From: Pseudomonas sp. CFII64 | Lineage (GTDB): Bacteria > Pseudomonadota > Gammaproteobacteria > Pseudomonadales > Pseudomonadaceae | Length of the DNA stretch: 64,000 nucleotides | Direction: 5' to 3' | NCBI RefSeq assembly: GCF_000416235.1 | Contig: NZ_ATLO01000007.1 | Coordinates: forward strand, 62,001-126,000 | Shown: positions 46,099 to 57,524 of the stretch, one piece after another | Layout: each line of letters starts with the position of its first letter | Numbering within the stretch: the first letter of the stretch is position 1 | Notes under the pieces: model-generated | Seen by the model: the letters and a program-made list of their open reading frames with translations, nothing else | What the model was told of the DNA's origin: nothing | Databases searched by the model: none | Translations under genes and position numbers: made by a program

Positions 46099-47451
46099 TT
46101 ACAGTCGACCCAGATCGTTGACCAGCGCGAGCAACATGACACCCACTACCAGACTGATACCGATCTGAACCCCCCAACCCTGAACCTTTTCCGAAAGGGG
46201 GCGACCACGCGCCCACTCGATCAGATAAAACAACAAATGCCCCCCGTCCAATACGGGAATAGGCAGTAAATTGAGAACACCCAGGCTTATGCTCAGATAA
46301 GCAAGGAAATTCAGGAAATCACCGATGCCCGACTGGGCCGAAGCGCCCGCCACTTTAGCAATGGTTATCGGTCCACTCAAGTTTTTTACAGATAGCTCGC
46401 CGAACAACATTTTCCTGAGCGAATCGAGGGTCAGCACACTCATGGTCCAGGTACGCTTCGCGCCCTCGCCCACGGCGGCCAATGGACCGTAACTGACTTC
46501 GCGCAACATCTCCGGCGGCCAGTCGATACCCTTCACTCCAGCCCCCAGATAACCGGCGGCGGCGTTGCCTTCACCACGTGTCGCCAGGGTCAGCGGCACA
46601 TCCATTTGCGCGCCGTCACGCTCGACACGCAGGGAAATCTTCGCTTCGGGGCGTTCTCGGACCCGATCAACGACCTGTTGCCACTCGGTCAGCGGCTGAC
46701 CATCCAGTGCCAGCAGCCGATCACCGGTCTTGAGGCCTGCGGCCTGCGCCGGGCCTTTGGGATCCAGTTCGGCCAGTACCGGCGGCAGCGCCGGACGCCA
46801 TGGGCGAATCCCCAGGGATTTGATTGGATCAGGCTCGTCGGCGCCTTTGAGCCAGTTGTCCAGCGCCAATTGGCGCGGCGAGTCGACTGTCGAGCCTTGC
46901 TCACGGACTTTCAGGGCGATGGTGCCGCTCTCACCCAGACGTCGCACCAACTGCAGATTGACCGCTGACCAGCCGGTAACAGGCTCACCGTCCACCTCAA
47001 CAATTTCCTGACCGGCAGTCAGCCCGGCTTTTTGCGCGATGCTGGCTGGCTCAACTGCGCCGATAACCGGCCGGACTTGCTGGCTGCCCAACATTGCCAG
47101 CGCCCAGAAAAACACAATGGCCAACATAAAGTTGGCCACCGGACCGGCGATGACGATGGCGATACGCTGATAAACCGTTTTGCGGTTGAAGGATTGATCG
47201 GCAAGCTCAGGCGGAACATCGCCTTCGCGCTCGTCGAGCATCTTCACGTAACCACCCAGCGGAATCGCCGCAATTACATATTCGGTGCCCTTGCGATCAT
47301 GCCACTTGACCAGCGGCATGCCGAAACCGACGGAAAAACGCAAAACCTTGACGCCACAACGCCGGGCCACCCAAAAGTGGCCAAATTCGTGAAAGGTCAC
47401 CAGCACGCCCAGCGCAACCAGGGTGCCAACAATCATATAGAGCGCGCTCAT
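46099..47451 (-). CDS. rseP: RIP metalloprotease RseP (MucP)
   Basis: 450 residues from ATG 47451 (a TTG lies one codon upstream). Site-2 intramembrane protease that cuts anti-sigma factor MucA/RseA after AlgW/DegS and so frees AlgU/RpoE. Zinc motif H21-E-F-G-H25 in the first membrane helix, two PDZ domains between about 110 and 300, and the second metal motif PIPVLDGGHLLFY near the C-terminus. Next to bamA, whose failing clients trigger this pathway. Confidence 0.96.
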   Translation of the reverse strand: MSALYMIVGTLVALGVLVTFHEFGHFWVARRCGVKVLRFSVGFGMPLVKWHDRKGTEYVIAAIPLGGYVKMLDEREGDVPPELADQSFNRKTVYQRIAIVIAGPVANFMLAIVFFWALAMLGSQQVRPVIGAVEPASIAQKAGLTAGQEIVEVDGEPVTGWSAVNLQLVRRLGESGTIALKVREQGSTVDSPRQLALDNWLKGADEPDPIKSLGIRPWRPALPPVLAELDPKGPAQAAGLKTGDRLLALDGQPLTEWQQVVDRVRERPEAKISLRVERDGAQMDVPLTLATRGEGNAAAGYLGAGVKGIDWPPEMLREVSYGPLAAVGEGAKRTWTMSVLTLDSLRKMLFGELSVKNLSGPITIAKVAGASAQSGIGDFLNFLAYLSISLGVLNLLPIPVLDGGHLLFYLIEWARGRPLSEKVQGWGVQIGISLVVGVMLLALVNDLGRL

Positions 47452-47527
47452 CAACCTTCTCCAGTCACAGACTCAGCGGGCATTTTCGGTTGCCGTCGCC
47501 TGAGCCCGTGCTTTCTTGCGTGTGCTG

Positions 47528-48718
47528 TTATCGCCCGTTGCGGCTGAGCCATTGCTCAGCCAGAACGCGCGCTTTGGAGTCAACCTCAAATACTGCGGCC
47601 AGATCTTCGAGCGCAATAACCGGCTCAAGATTCAAAACCTCATCGATCATACTCGCGATCTCGGGATAGCGGATGCGCCGATCAAGAAATGCGGCCACCG
47701 CAACCTCGTTGGCAGCGTTAAGCATTGCCGGAGCGCTGTCGCCCGCCTCCGCCGCCTGTCGTGCCAGACGCAGGCAGGGGAAGCGATTTTCGTCCGGCGC
47801 CTGGAAATCCAGACGCGCGATACTGAACAAGTCCAACGGCGCGACACCTGAGTCGATTCTTCCCGGCCACGCCAGGGCGTGGGCAATCGGCGTGCGCATG
47901 TCGGGATTACCCAGCTGGGCGATCACCGAGCCATCGACGTAATCCACCATCGAATGAATCACGCTCTGGGGATGAATGACCACTTCGATCTGTTCAGGAC
48001 GCGCATCAAACAGCCAGCACGCCTCGATCAATTCCAGACCCTTGTTCATCATGCTTGCCGAGTCTACGGAAATTTTGCGTCCCATCGACCAATTCGGATG
48101 AGCGCACGCCTGCTCCGGGGAAACATCGTGCAACTCGGCCAGTGGCGTCTCGCGAAACGGGCCGCCCGAAGCCGTCAGCAGAATGCGTCGCACACCCACC
48201 GGCCCCAGGCCGCGAGCATAATCCACCGGCAGACACTGGAAGATCGCATTGTGTTCGCTGTCGATAGGCAGCAGCACCGCGCCGCTGTGGCGCACGGCCT
48301 GCATGAACAGCGCCCCGGACATCACCAGCGCTTCCTTGTTGGCCAGCAGGACTTTCTTGCCCGCCTCGACTGCCGCCAGCGTCGGCCGCAGCCCTGCCGC
48401 GCCGACAATCGCCGCCAGCACGGTATCGACCTGCGGATGCGCCGCCACTTCGCAGAGACCTCGCTCACCGACCAACACCCGCGTGTCCAGGCCCGCAGCC
48501 GCCAGATCGTCCTGCAACTTGCGAGCGATATCCTGCGTCGGCAACACGGCAAAGCGCGGCGTGTGCCGCAAGCACAACGCCAGCAACTCGCTGGTGCGAC
48601 TGAAGCCGGTCAGCGCGAACACCTGATAGCGATCAGGATGCCGCGCGATGACGTCAAGGGTGCTCAGGCCGACCGATCCGGTCGCCCCAAGCACGGTAAT
48701 CAGTTGTGGACCACTCAC
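47528..48718 (-). CDS. dxr: 1-deoxy-D-xylulose 5-phosphate reductoisomerase
   Basis: 396 residues from GTG 48718, which overlaps the cdsA stop (GTGA). Second step of the MEP pathway, NADPH-dependent, target of fosmidomycin. NADPH-binding [12 protein letters not shown] at residues 10-21; [22 protein letters not shown] and [23 protein letters not shown] carry the metal and substrate residues. A GTG four codons earlier is possible but would lengthen the family N-terminus. ispD and ispF are also in the window. Confidence 0.96.
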   Translation of the reverse strand: MSGPQLITVLGATGSVGLSTLDVIARHPDRYQVFALTGFSRTSELLALCLRHTPRFAVLPTQDIARKLQDDLAAAGLDTRVLVGERGLCEVAAHPQVDTVLAAIVGAAGLRPTLAAVEAGKKVLLANKEALVMSGALFMQAVRHSGAVLLPIDSEHNAIFQCLPVDYARGLGPVGVRRILLTASGGPFRETPLAELHDVSPEQACAHPNWSMGRKISVDSASMMNKGLELIEACWLFDARPEQIEVVIHPQSVIHSMVDYVDGSVIAQLGNPDMRTPIAHALAWPGRIDSGVAPLDLFSIARLDFQAPDENRFPCLRLARQAAEAGDSAPAMLNAANEVAVAAFLDRRIRYPEIASMIDEVLNLEPVIALEDLAAVFEVDSKARVLAEQWLSRNGR

Positions 48719-49530
48719 AGAACGCCCCACTCAGCAGCCCACAGCAACGCCGCGAAAACCGGAATGGCAGCGGTCAGGCTGTCGATGCGATCAAGCACGC
48801 CGCCATGCCCGGGCAACAGGTTGCTGCTGTCCTTGATGCCGGACTGGCGCTTGAACATGCTTTCGGTCAAGTCGCCCACCACGGAAATGAACACGACGAT
48901 GGCTGCGCCAAGCAGCCCCAGTACGAACTGCGACGCCGACCAACCGCGAAACACGCCAACAATGGCGGTTATCACCAGGCAAGTAAGCAAGCCGCCATAC
49001 ACGCCTTCCCAGCTTTTGCCGGGACTGACCTTCGGCGCGAGTTTGCGCTTGCCGAACGCCTTGCCGGAAAAGTACGCGCCAATGTCAGCGCCCCAGACCA
49101 GAACCATCACTGCCAGGATCAGCCAGTTGCCCAGTGGCCACTGCTTGATCAGCACCAGCCCCTGCCACGCAGGCAGCAGGATCAACAGGCCGATCGTCAG
49201 CTTGCAGGCGGCACTCGCCCAATGCGCGCTGGACGCGGGATAGGTCAGCACCAGGTAAGTCGCCACCGCCCACCAGATCACGGCCGCTACCAGCACCCAT
49301 GGCGCAAGGCCGGGCACCAGGTAGAGCACGAACAACAAGGCGGCTACGGCCACGGCATAGGCAATTCGTGCGGACTGGGCAGGAAAACCCGCCAGACGCG
49401 CCCATTCCCAGGCGCCCAGCACCACGACCAGACCGATGAACAACGCGAAACCAGCGCCTTCAAGGAGGAAAAAGCCACACAGTGCGATTGGCAGCAGAAT
49501 CAGTGCCGTGATGATCCGTTGTTTCAGCAT
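48715..49530 (-). CDS. cdsA: phosphatidate cytidylyltransferase
   Basis: 271 residues. Integral inner-membrane enzyme making CDP-diacylglycerol, the precursor of all phospholipids, from phosphatidate and CTP. About eight hydrophobic segments, and the C-terminal CDS signature around [20 protein letters not shown] and [10 protein letters not shown]. Its first base is the last base of the uppS stop (TAATG), and its stop overlaps dxr. DgkA in this window supplies part of the phosphatidate pool. Confidence 0.96.
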   Translation of the reverse strand: MLKQRIITALILLPIALCGFFLLEGAGFALFIGLVVVLGAWEWARLAGFPAQSARIAYAVAVAALLFVLYLVPGLAPWVLVAAVIWWAVATYLVLTYPASSAHWASAACKLTIGLLILLPAWQGLVLIKQWPLGNWLILAVMVLVWGADIGAYFSGKAFGKRKLAPKVSPGKSWEGVYGGLLTCLVITAIVGVFRGWSASQFVLGLLGAAIVVFISVVGDLTESMFKRQSGIKDSSNLLPGHGGVLDRIDSLTAAIPVFAALLWAAEWGVL

Positions 49531-50285
49531 TAAGCCCGGGCTCCAGCTTCTACCTGCTCGCTCGTTTTACCGAAGCGACGTTGGCGAGAAGCGAAATCGG
49601 CCAGCGCAGCGCGCATGGCATCGTGTTTGAAGTCCGGCCAGAACAGGTCGGAGAAGTACAGCTCGGCGTACGCCAGCTGCCAAAGCAGAAAATTACTGAT
49701 GCGGTGCTCGCCACCGGTACGGATGCACAAGTCCGGCAGCGGCAGATCGCCGGTTGCCAGACAGGTTTGCAGCAGTTCCGGCGTTATGTCTTCAGGCTGC
49801 AGATGCCCGGCCTGAACTTCACGCGCCAGACGCTGGGCGGCCTGGGCGATATCCCACTGACCGCCATAGTTCGCAGCGATTTGCAGGACAAACCGGTCAT
49901 TGCCCGCCGTGCTCAACTCTGCTTCACGCATGGCGGCCTGCAACTCGGGGTGGAATCGAGACCGATCACCGATGATCCGCAGGCTGATGGCGTTGTCGTT
50001 CAGACGCCGGGTTTCACGGCGCAGGGCCGTGAAAAACAACTCCATCAGCGCGCCGACTTCTTCCGCCGGACGCTGCCAGTTTTCGCTGGAGAACGCAAAA
50101 AGGGTGAGCACTTCGACCTTGGCCTCGGCACATACCTCAATCACCGCCCGAACAGCGTCGACGCCCGCTTTATGACCGGCGACACCGGGCAGCAGGCGTT
50201 TCCTGGCCCAGCGGTTGTTGCCGTCCATGATGATCGCTACATGACGCGGCACCGACAAAGGCCCGGCCAGTTTTGTCTTTTCCAT
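49530..50285 (-). CDS. uppS: undecaprenyl diphosphate synthase
   Basis: 251 residues. Cis-prenyltransferase making the C55 lipid carrier for peptidoglycan and LPS from FPP and IPP, and so a sink for the MEP pathway genes in the same region. N-terminal catalytic IIMDGNNRWARKR, FAFSSENWQRP, and C-terminal DLCIRTGGEHRISNFLLWQ and ELYFSDLFWPDF. Fourteen bases after frr. Confidence 0.97.
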   Translation of the reverse strand: MEKTKLAGPLSVPRHVAIIMDGNNRWARKRLLPGVAGHKAGVDAVRAVIEVCAEAKVEVLTLFAFSSENWQRPAEEVGALMELFFTALRRETRRLNDNAISLRIIGDRSRFHPELQAAMREAELSTAGNDRFVLQIAANYGGQWDIAQAAQRLAREVQAGHLQPEDITPELLQTCLATGDLPLPDLCIRTGGEHRISNFLLWQLAYAELYFSDLFWPDFKHDAMRAALADFASRQRRFGKTSEQVEAGARA

Positions 50286-50299
50286 GAAAGCCCCGAACC

Positions 50300-50857
50300 T
50301 TATACAGCCATCAGGTCAGCTTCTTTCTGCTTCACGGCGACTTCAATTTCAGCGACGAATTTATCGGTCAGTTTCTGAACGTCATCAGCACCACGACGCT
50401 CTTCGTCTTCGCTGATTTCTTTCTCTTTGACCAGATCCTTGAGCTGGCTCAGCGCATCACGACGGATGTTGCGCACGGCAACGCGTGCGTCTTCCGCAGC
50501 TTCGCGAGCCTGCTTGGTGAAGCCCTTGCGGGTCTCTTCAGTCAGGGCCGGCATGGAAATCAGCAGCAACTCACCCAGGTTGGTCGGGTTGAAGCCCAGA
50601 CCGGAACTCTGGATCGCCTTGTCGACGGCAGCGAGCATGTTGCGCTCGAAAGCCACGACCTGCAGCGTACGGGAGTCTTTGACTGTCACGTTGGCAACCT
50701 GATTGAGCGGGGTGTCTGCGCCGTAGTACGGCACCATCACGCCACCCAGAATGCTTGGGTGCGCCTGACCGGTACGAATCCGGCTGAACGCGTGCGCCAG
50801 GGATTCCAGCGATTTGGTCATGCGCTCTTGAGCGTCTTTCTTGATTTCGTTGATCAT
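50300..50857 (-). CDS. frr: ribosome recycling factor
   Basis: 185 residues. Splits post-termination ribosomes together with EF-G. Begins [20 protein letters not shown]; the family blocks [30 protein letters not shown]-like [13 protein letters not shown] and [14 protein letters not shown] are intact. Start overlaps the pyrH stop by four bases. Confidence 0.98.
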   Translation of the reverse strand: MINEIKKDAQERMTKSLESLAHAFSRIRTGQAHPSILGGVMVPYYGADTPLNQVANVTVKDSRTLQVVAFERNMLAAVDKAIQSSGLGFNPTNLGELLLISMPALTEETRKGFTKQAREAAEDARVAVRNIRRDALSQLKDLVKEKEISEDEERRGADDVQKLTDKFVAEIEVAVKQKEADLMAV

Positions 50858-51597
50858 TGTTGGCCTTCCTCGATCAGGGTTCCTTCAGCGCCGCCATGGA
50901 CGATATTCAGCAAGGCGCCGGGCTTGTTCATGTTAAAGACGCGCAGCGGCATCTTGTGGTCGCGGCACAGGCAAATTGCCGTCAGATCCATCACGCCCAA
51001 CTTGCGATCCAGCACTTCATCGTAAGTCAGATGATCGAACTTCTCTGCATGGGGGTCTTTGAACGGGTCTGCGGTGTAGACACCATCGACCTTGGTCGCC
51101 TTGAGCACGACGTCGGCGTCGATTTCAATCGCACGCAAGCAGGCAGCCGAATCCGTCGTGAAAAACGGATTGCCAGTACCGGCGGCAAAAATGACGACTT
51201 CCTTGGCGTTCAAGTGACGCATGGCCTTGCGACGGTCGTAATGGTCAGTCACGCCCACCATGGAAATCGCCGACATCACGATCGCCGAGATGTTGGCGCG
51301 CTCCAGCGCATCGCGCATCGCCAGGGCATTCATCACAGTGGCCAGCATGCCCATGTGATCACCGGTAACACGATCCATACCGGCAGCACTCAGTGCCGCA
51401 CCGCGAAACAGGTTGCCACCGCCAATCACCAGTCCGACCTGGACGCCGATACCGACCAGCTGGCCGACTTCCAGCGCCATCCGATCCAGAACCTTGGGAT
51501 CGATGCCGAACTCTTCCGAGCCCATGAGGGCCTCGCCGCTAAGCTTGAGTAGAATGCGTTTATAGCGAGCCTGATAACCACTGCCCTGCTGAGCCAT
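50854..51597 (-). CDS. pyrH: UMP kinase
   Basis: 247 residues. Hexameric bacterial UMP kinase of the amino-acid-kinase fold, converting UMP to UDP and regulated by GTP and [16 protein letters not shown] near residue 15, [11 protein letters not shown], and [17 protein letters not shown] near 140 are the conserved nucleotide-binding blocks. First gene of the pyrH-frr-uppS-cdsA-dxr run, with a 213-base gap from tsf that should carry a promoter. Confidence 0.98.
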   Translation of the reverse strand: MAQQGSGYQARYKRILLKLSGEALMGSEEFGIDPKVLDRMALEVGQLVGIGVQVGLVIGGGNLFRGAALSAAGMDRVTGDHMGMLATVMNALAMRDALERANISAIVMSAISMVGVTDHYDRRKAMRHLNAKEVVIFAAGTGNPFFTTDSAACLRAIEIDADVVLKATKVDGVYTADPFKDPHAEKFDHLTYDEVLDRKLGVMDLTAICLCRDHKMPLRVFNMNKPGALLNIVHGGAEGTLIEEGQQ

Positions 51598-51751
51598 TGC
51601 GAATCTCTCCTGCGGCGTTTTCTGAAAAAAATCTGTGCGGGCACTTTAAGCCTGCGCTAACTCTAGCTTGACGCTGCGACAGCGTCTGAAGAATGCAGCC
51701 TTGTAAGCCACTTCTCCAAGGAAAACAAATACCTTTTCCTTTTTGCCTTTG

Positions 51752-51789
51752 CCAAAGAGGCTGCGCGCGTGAGCGGGCAGCCTCTTTGG
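51752..51789 (-). other. 13-bp hairpin downstream of tsf
   Basis: CCAAAGAGGCTGC (51752-51764) and GCAGCCTCTTTGG (51777-51789) pair perfectly over 12 bases, 22 bases past the tsf stop. The minus strand continues CAAAGGCAAAAAGG, not a U-tract, so it is an atypical terminator or a 3'-end protector. Confidence 0.55.
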
Positions 51790-51810
51790 GGCGACAGTTA
51801 AAAAACCGTC

Positions 51811-52674
51811 TTACTGCTTGGCAGCAGCCAGTTGTGCAGCAACTTCGTCAGCGAAGTTATCAACTGGCTTCTCGATGCCTTCGCCTACTTTGAAGTAGGT
51901 GAAAGAAACGATTTCAGCGCCGGCTTTCTTGGCCAGTTCACCGACCTTGACTTCCGGGTTCTTGACGAAGGCTTGCTCAACAAGGCTGGCTTCGGCCAGG
52001 AACTTGGTGATACGGCCGCCAACCATTTTCTCAACGATTTCAGCTGGCTTGCCTTTGATCTTGTCTTCGTTGAGTTGCATGAAGACGCCTTTTTCGCGCT
52101 CGATCGCTTCGGCAGAAACTTCCGAAGGCAGCAGGAACTCAGGGTTGCTTGCCGCTACGTGCATGGCGATATCTTTAGCCAGCTCGACGGTGCCGCCTTT
52201 GAGGGTCACAACTACGCCGATCTTGTTGCCGTGCAGGTAAGAACCTACAACGTCGCCTTCGATGCGGACCAGGCGACGGATATTGACGTTTTCGCCAACC
52301 TTGCCGACCAGTACCAGGCGTGCAGCTTCCTGAGCTTCGATCAGCGGAGCGACGTCAGTCAGTTTGTCAGCGAAAGCTTTTTCGACGCTGGCAGCAACGA
52401 ATGCCTTGAAATCGTCCTGCAGAGCCAGGAAGTCGGTCTGCGAGTTGACTTCGATGATGACGGCAGCCTTGCCGTCTTCCTTGATTGCGATAGCGCCTTC
52501 AGCAGCAACGTTGCCTGCTTTTTTGGCTGCCTTGATCGCGCCGGAAGCACGCATGTCATCAATGGCTTTTTCGATGTCGCCGCCAGCCTTGGTCAAGGCC
52601 TTTTTGCAATCCATCATGCCTTCGCCGGTACGCTCGCGCAGTTCTTTAACCAACGCTGCAGTAATCTCTGCCAT
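51811..52674 (-). CDS. tsf: elongation factor Ts
   Basis: 287 residues from ATG 52674 (MAEITAALVKELRERTGEGM); the frame runs on upstream to 52848 but those residues are the intergenic leader. Guanine nucleotide exchange factor for EF-Tu. The N-terminal UBA-like domain with GMMDCKKALTKAGGDIEKAI, the TDF motif in NSQTDFLA, and the C-terminal coiled-coil and dimer modules are typical. Downstream of rpsB with a terminator-like element between. Confidence 0.98.
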   Translation of the reverse strand: MAEITAALVKELRERTGEGMMDCKKALTKAGGDIEKAIDDMRASGAIKAAKKAGNVAAEGAIAIKEDGKAAVIIEVNSQTDFLALQDDFKAFVAASVEKAFADKLTDVAPLIEAQEAARLVLVGKVGENVNIRRLVRIEGDVVGSYLHGNKIGVVVTLKGGTVELAKDIAMHVAASNPEFLLPSEVSAEAIEREKGVFMQLNEDKIKGKPAEIVEKMVGGRITKFLAEASLVEQAFVKNPEVKVGELAKKAGAEIVSFTYFKVGEGIEKPVDNFADEVAAQLAAAKQ

Positions 52675-52809
52675 TTCAAAATCCTCTTGGATAGGTCTTA
52701 AACCATTCCACCCGACGGATCGGGCGTACAAAATTCTTGAAAACACAGGGTGACAGCCGTTCATGACAACAGCGCCATGACTACGCCGACACATGGTTTT
52801 CGAGGGAGC

Positions 52810-52831
52810 AAAAAGGGGGCCAAGCCCCCTT
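52810..52831 (-). terminator. rpsB-tsf intercistronic terminator
   Basis: AAGGGGGC (52813-52820) pairs with GCCCCCTT (52824-52831) over CAA; the minus strand continues with a short U-tract (AAAAA on the plus strand at 52810-52814). As in E. coli, partial termination here would set rpsB above tsf. Confidence 0.8.
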
Positions 52832-52865
52832 TCTGCGTACTGAGTCAACGCCAGGCGTTAGTTAC

Positions 52866-53609
52866 TCAGCCTTCAACCACTGCTGCAGCTGGAGCTTCTT
52901 CGACGAAAACGTCGGTGCCGCCAGCAACATTGTTACGACCACGGATTACAGCATCAGCCATCGAACCCATGTACAGCTGGATAGCGCGGATTGCGTCATC
53001 GTTGCCTGGGATGATGTAGTCAACGCCTTCCGGGCTGCTGTTGGTATCGACTACGCCGATAACAGGGATGCCCAGCTTGTTGGCTTCGGTGATCGCGATG
53101 CGCTCGTGATCAACGTCGATAACGAACAGTGCGTCTGGCAGACCGCCCATATCCTTGATACCACCAAGGCTACGATCCAGCTTTTCCAGATCGCGAGTGC
53201 GCATCAGCGCCTCTTTCTTGGTCAGCTTGGCGAACGTGCCGTCTTCAGCCTGGATTTCAAGCTCACGCAGACGCTTGATCGACTGACGGATGGTTTTGAA
53301 GTTGGTGAGCATGCCGCCCAACCAGCGGTGGTCGACGTACGGCGAACCGCAACGTGCCGCTTCTTCAGCAACGATCTTGCCAGCCGAACGCTTGGTGCCG
53401 ACGAACAGGATCTTGTTTTTGCCCGAAGCCAGGCGCTCAACGAAAGTCAGAGCTTCGTTGAACATTGGCAGGGTTTTTTCAAGGTTGATAATGTGGATCT
53501 TGTTACGCGCGCCGAAAATGTATTTACCCATTTTCGGGTTCCAGTAACGGGTTTGGTGACCGAAGTGCACACCGGCCTTCAGCATATCGCGCATATTGAC
53601 TTGGGACAT
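52866..53609 (-). CDS. rpsB: 30S ribosomal protein S2
   Basis: 247 residues from ATG 53609 ([25 protein letters not shown]). The family signature blocks are intact: [17 protein letters not shown] [42 protein letters not shown], and [16 protein letters not shown] with [18 protein letters not shown]. The frame continues upstream to 53750 but this is leader. Divergent from map. S2 represses its own operon through the leader in gamma-proteobacteria. Confidence 0.98.
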   Translation of the reverse strand: MSQVNMRDMLKAGVHFGHQTRYWNPKMGKYIFGARNKIHIINLEKTLPMFNEALTFVERLASGKNKILFVGTKRSAGKIVAEEAARCGSPYVDHRWLGGMLTNFKTIRQSIKRLRELEIQAEDGTFAKLTKKEALMRTRDLEKLDRSLGGIKDMGGLPDALFVIDVDHERIAITEANKLGIPVIGVVDTNSSPEGVDYIIPGNDDAIRAIQLYMGSMADAVIRGRNNVAGGTDVFVEEAPAAAVVEG

Positions 53610-53925
53610 GATAGTTCCTTGAGTAAGTCGGGTTAGGCCTCCACGTATCCCAATGACCAACCAGCGGCTTCGAGCCGAAGGCACCCAGGTCATCGTGTCG
53701 ACACGTGTGTGGGTTTGGGCTTGCGGGGCATACCCCGGAAAGCGGCGCATTTTATATCATAAAAGTCCGGATAACGAAACCCGCATCAAGCGCTTGTTCT
53801 CACAGACTTTTATTAGTGGCTTCGCGCCCCTATATAAGGAAGCCATGATCACCCGGTCTTCGACGGTCTGATAGAATCGCCGCTTTCCGTATTAGCCGCA
53901 CGCTTGCCGTGCCGAGAGAGTTCGT
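53610..53925. other. rpsB/map divergent control region
   Basis: 316 bases without a gene. On the minus side TATAAA (53757-53752) is a possible rpsB -10, giving a structured leader of about 140 bases in which an S2 autoregulatory fold is expected from the family but not proven. On the plus side TAGAAT (53872-53877) is a possible map -10 element. Neither has a good -35. Confidence 0.4.
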
Positions 53926-54708
53926 ATGACAGTCACCATCAAAACCCCTGAAGACATCGAAAAGATGCGTATCGCCGGCCGCCTGGCTGCCGACGTCCTG
54001 GAAATGATCGGTGCTTACGTCAAGCCTGGCGTTACAACCGAAGAGCTGGATCGCATCTGCCATGACTTCATCGTCAACGAGCAGCAAGCCATTCCTGCGC
54101 CCCTGAATTACAAGGGCTATCCAAAATCGATCTGCACCTCGATCAACCACGTGGTCTGTCATGGCATCCCCAATGACAAGCCGCTGAAGAACGGCGATGT
54201 GCTGAACATCGACATCACCGTCATCAAGGATGGTTACCACGGCGACACCAGCAAGATGTTCCATGTTGGCAAAGTGCCAGAATGGGCAGAGCGCCTGTCG
54301 AAAATCACTCAGGAATGCCTGTATAAAGGCATTGAAATCGTCCGTCCCGGCACCCGTTTGGGTGATATCGGCGAAGTGATTCAGAAGCACGCCGAGAAGA
54401 GCGGTTTCTCCGTGGTGCGCGAATATTGCGGGCACGGCATCGGCAAGGTCTTCCATGAAGAACCTCAGGTTCTGCACTACGGCAAGGCTGGCGATGGCAT
54501 GGAACTGAAGGAAGGCATGACGTTCACTATCGAGCCGATGATCAACCAGGGCCGCGCCGAAACCCGTCTGCTGGGCGACGGCTGGACCGCGATCACCAAG
54601 GACCGCAAATTGTCTGCACAGTGGGAACACACGATTCTGGTCACCGCCGATGGCTATGAAATCTTCACCCTGCGCAGCGATGACACTATCGCCCGCACAT
54701 CAGCCTGA
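53926..54708 (+). CDS. map: methionine aminopeptidase, type I
   Basis: 260 residues. Removes the initiator methionine from nascent proteins. Pita-bread fold; the metal ligands are two aspartates in NIDITVIKDGYHGDTSKMF, a histidine in CGHGIGKVFHEEP, and glutamates in TIEPM and near QWEHT. N-terminal IKTPEDIEKMRIAGRLAADV is the family opening. Divergent from rpsB and 47 bases ahead of glnD. Confidence 0.97.
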   Translation: MTVTIKTPEDIEKMRIAGRLAADVLEMIGAYVKPGVTTEELDRICHDFIVNEQQAIPAPLNYKGYPKSICTSINHVVCHGIPNDKPLKNGDVLNIDITVIKDGYHGDTSKMFHVGKVPEWAERLSKITQECLYKGIEIVRPGTRLGDIGEVIQKHAEKSGFSVVREYCGHGIGKVFHEEPQVLHYGKAGDGMELKEGMTFTIEPMINQGRAETRLLGDGWTAITKDRKLSAQWEHTILVTADGYEIFTLRSDDTIARTSA

Positions 54709-54755
54709 TCCCGGTCCTTACGCCCGCCGGATATAGATAGAAGGAAAGCAGTTCC

Positions 54756-57455
54756 ATGCCGCAGGTGGATCCCGATTTGTTCGACCGCGGCCAGTTCCAG
54801 GCCGAACTGGCCTTGAAGGCGAGCCCTATTGCGGCCTTCAAGAAAGCCATCCGCAATGCGCGGGAAGTGCTCGACGCACGCTTCAAGTCCGGTCGGGATA
54901 TCCGCCGGCTGATCGAGGATCGGGCCTGGTTTGTCGATAACATTCTGCAACAGGCCTGGGATCACTTCGACTGGAGCGAAGAAGCCGACATCGCCTTGCT
55001 GGCCGTCGGTGGCTACGGGCGCGGCGAACTGCATCCTTATTCGGACATCGACCTGCTGATTCTGCTGGACAGCGCCGATCACGAAGTCTTCCGCGAACCC
55101 ATCGAGCGTTTTCTGACGTTGCTGTGGGACATCGGCCTGGAAGTGGGTCAGAGCGTGCGCTCGGTCGACGAATGCGCCCAGGAAGGCCGCGCCGACCTGA
55201 CGGTGATCACCAACCTGATGGAAAGTCGCACCATTGCCGGCCCGGAGCGTCTGCGCCAGCGCATGCTGGAAGTCACCAGCCCGACGCAAATGTGGCCGAG
55301 CAAGGAGTTTTTCCTCGCCAAACGCGCCGAGCAGAAAAACCGCCATCACAAGTACAACGACACTGAATACAACCTGGAGCCCAATGTAAAAGGGGGTCCC
55401 GGCGGTCTGCGCGATATCCAGACCATCCTGTGGGTTGCCCGGCGCCAATACGGCACCCTTAATTTGCACGCACTGGCCGGCGAAGGTTTCTTGCTGGAAA
55501 GCGAGAACAACCTGCTGGCTTCCTCCCAGGAATTTCTCTGGAAGGTTCGTTACGCCCTGCACATGCTGGCCGGCCGTTCCGAAGATCGGCTGCTGTTCGA
55601 CTATCAGAGCAGCATCGCCGCCCTGCTGGGTTATCAGGACAGCGACGCGAAGCTGGCCATCGAACGCTTCATGCAGAAGTATTACCGCGTGGTCATGAGC
55701 ATCGCCGAGCTGAGCGACCTGATCATCCAGCATTTCGAAGAAGTGATTCTGGTCGAAGACGAAGGCGCGGTGACCCAGCCGCTCAATTCGCGCTTCCAGT
55801 TGCATGATGGCTACATCGAAGCGACCCGGCCGAATGTGTTCAAACGCACGCCATTCGCCATGCTCGAAATCTTCGTACTGATGGCCCAACACCCGGAAAT
55901 CAAAGGCGTACGCGCCGACACCATCCGGCTGTTGCGCGAGCATCGGCACCTGATCAACGATGATTTTCGCCACGATATTCGCAACACCAGCCTGTTCATC
56001 GAGCTGTTCAAGTGCGAAATCGGCATTCATCGCAACCTGCGCCGGATGAACCGCTACGGCATTCTGGGCCTGTATTTGCCGGAATTCGGCCACATCGTCG
56101 GGCAAATGCAGCACGACCTGTTCCACATCTACACCGTCGATGCGCACACCCTGAACCTCATCAAGCACCTGCGTAAGCTGCAATACACGCAGGTGTCCGA
56201 GAAATTCCCGCTGGCCAGCAAGATCATGGGCAAGCTGCCCAAGCCGGAGCTGATTTATCTGGCCGGTCTGTATCACGACATCGGCAAAGGCCGCGGCGGC
56301 GACCACTCGGAACTGGGCGCAGTAGATGCCGAGGCGTTCTGCGTGCGTCATCAACTGCCGAGCTGGGACAGCCGCTTGATTGTCTGGCTGGTGAGCCACC
56401 ACCTGGTGATGTCCACCACCGCCCAGCGCAAGGATTTGTCAGATCCACAGGTGATCCATGATTTCGCCCAGTTCGTCGGTGACGAAGTGCATCTGGATTA
56501 CCTCTACGTGCTGACCGTGGCCGACATCAACGCCACCAACCCGACCCTGTGGAATTCATGGCGGGCCAGCCTGTTGCGCCAGCTGTACACCGAAACCAAG
56601 CGCGCCCTGCGTCGCGGCCTGGAAAACCCGGTAGACCGCGAAGAGCAGATCCGCCGCACGCAAAGCGCCGCACTGGATATTCTGGTGCGCAGCGGCACCG
56701 ATCCGGACGACGTCGAGCAGCTCTGGGCGCAACTGGGCGATGACTATTTCCTGCGCCATACCGCCGGGGATGTGGCGTGGCACAGCGACGCGATCCTGCA
56801 ACAGCCCGTGGATGGCGGCCCGCTGGTGCTGATCAAGGAAACCACCCAGCGCGAATTCGAAGGCGGCACACAGATTTTCATCTATGCCCCCGACCAGCAT
56901 GATTTCTTCGCGGTCACCGTGGCGGCCATGGACCAGCTGAACCTGAACATTCACGATGCGCGGGTCATTACCTCCAGCAGCAAGTTCACCCTCGACACCT
57001 ATATCGTGCTCGACAACGACGGCGGCTCGATTGGCAACAATCCCGAGCGGATCAAGCAGATTCGCGACGGCCTGACCGACGCGCTGCGTAATCCGGACGA
57101 CTATCCGACGATCATCAAGCGCCGGGTGCCGCGCCAGCTCAAGCACTTTGCGTTTGCGCCGCAAGTCACGATTCACAATGACGCCCAGCGCCCGGTCACG
57201 GTCCTGGAGCTCTCTGCGCCCGACCGCCCCGGCCTGTTGGCGCGAATCGGCAAGATATTCCTGGAATTTGATCTGTCATTGCAGAATGCCAAGATCGCCA
57301 CGTTAGGCGAACGCGTGGAAGACGTGTTCTTTATCACCGATGAAAACAACCAGCCGTTATCCGATCCGCAGCTGTGCAGCCAATTGCAGGACGCAATCGT
57401 CGAGCAGTTGAGCGTCGACCAGGAACCCGGCGGCGAGTGGCGCATCAGCATTTGA
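54756..57455 (+). CDS. glnD: bifunctional uridylyltransferase/uridylyl-removing enzyme GlnD
   Basis: 899 residues. Glutamine sensor that adds UMP to PII proteins when nitrogen is short and removes it when glutamine is high. Domains in order: nucleotidyltransferase with [20 protein letters not shown] (about 85-105), PII-uridylyl domain ([15 protein letters not shown]), HD hydrolase with [15 protein letters not shown] (about 508) and two C-terminal ACT domains (from about 705 and from about 815, the latter starting [22 protein letters not shown]). All active motifs are intact. Confidence 0.97.
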   Translation: MPQVDPDLFDRGQFQAELALKASPIAAFKKAIRNAREVLDARFKSGRDIRRLIEDRAWFVDNILQQAWDHFDWSEEADIALLAVGGYGRGELHPYSDIDLLILLDSADHEVFREPIERFLTLLWDIGLEVGQSVRSVDECAQEGRADLTVITNLMESRTIAGPERLRQRMLEVTSPTQMWPSKEFFLAKRAEQKNRHHKYNDTEYNLEPNVKGGPGGLRDIQTILWVARRQYGTLNLHALAGEGFLLESENNLLASSQEFLWKVRYALHMLAGRSEDRLLFDYQSSIAALLGYQDSDAKLAIERFMQKYYRVVMSIAELSDLIIQHFEEVILVEDEGAVTQPLNSRFQLHDGYIEATRPNVFKRTPFAMLEIFVLMAQHPEIKGVRADTIRLLREHRHLINDDFRHDIRNTSLFIELFKCEIGIHRNLRRMNRYGILGLYLPEFGHIVGQMQHDLFHIYTVDAHTLNLIKHLRKLQYTQVSEKFPLASKIMGKLPKPELIYLAGLYHDIGKGRGGDHSELGAVDAEAFCVRHQLPSWDSRLIVWLVSHHLVMSTTAQRKDLSDPQVIHDFAQFVGDEVHLDYLYVLTVADINATNPTLWNSWRASLLRQLYTETKRALRRGLENPVDREEQIRRTQSAALDILVRSGTDPDDVEQLWAQLGDDYFLRHTAGDVAWHSDAILQQPVDGGPLVLIKETTQREFEGGTQIFIYAPDQHDFFAVTVAAMDQLNLNIHDARVITSSSKFTLDTYIVLDNDGGSIGNNPERIKQIRDGLTDALRNPDDYPTIIKRRVPRQLKHFAFAPQVTIHNDAQRPVTVLELSAPDRPGLLARIGKIFLEFDLSLQNAKIATLGERVEDVFFITDENNQPLSDPQLCSQLQDAIVEQLSVDQEPGGEWRISI

Positions 57456-57524
57456 TCCGCGCTTTTCACGAATCGATTCAACGGCGCTCACCGACCCGAG
57501 CGCCCTGCTCTTGAGACCAGACCC

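Noticed and set aside
54654..56402. 582-residue open frame antisense to glnD
   Set aside because: Overlaps the conserved nucleotidyltransferase domain of glnD; composition artefact.
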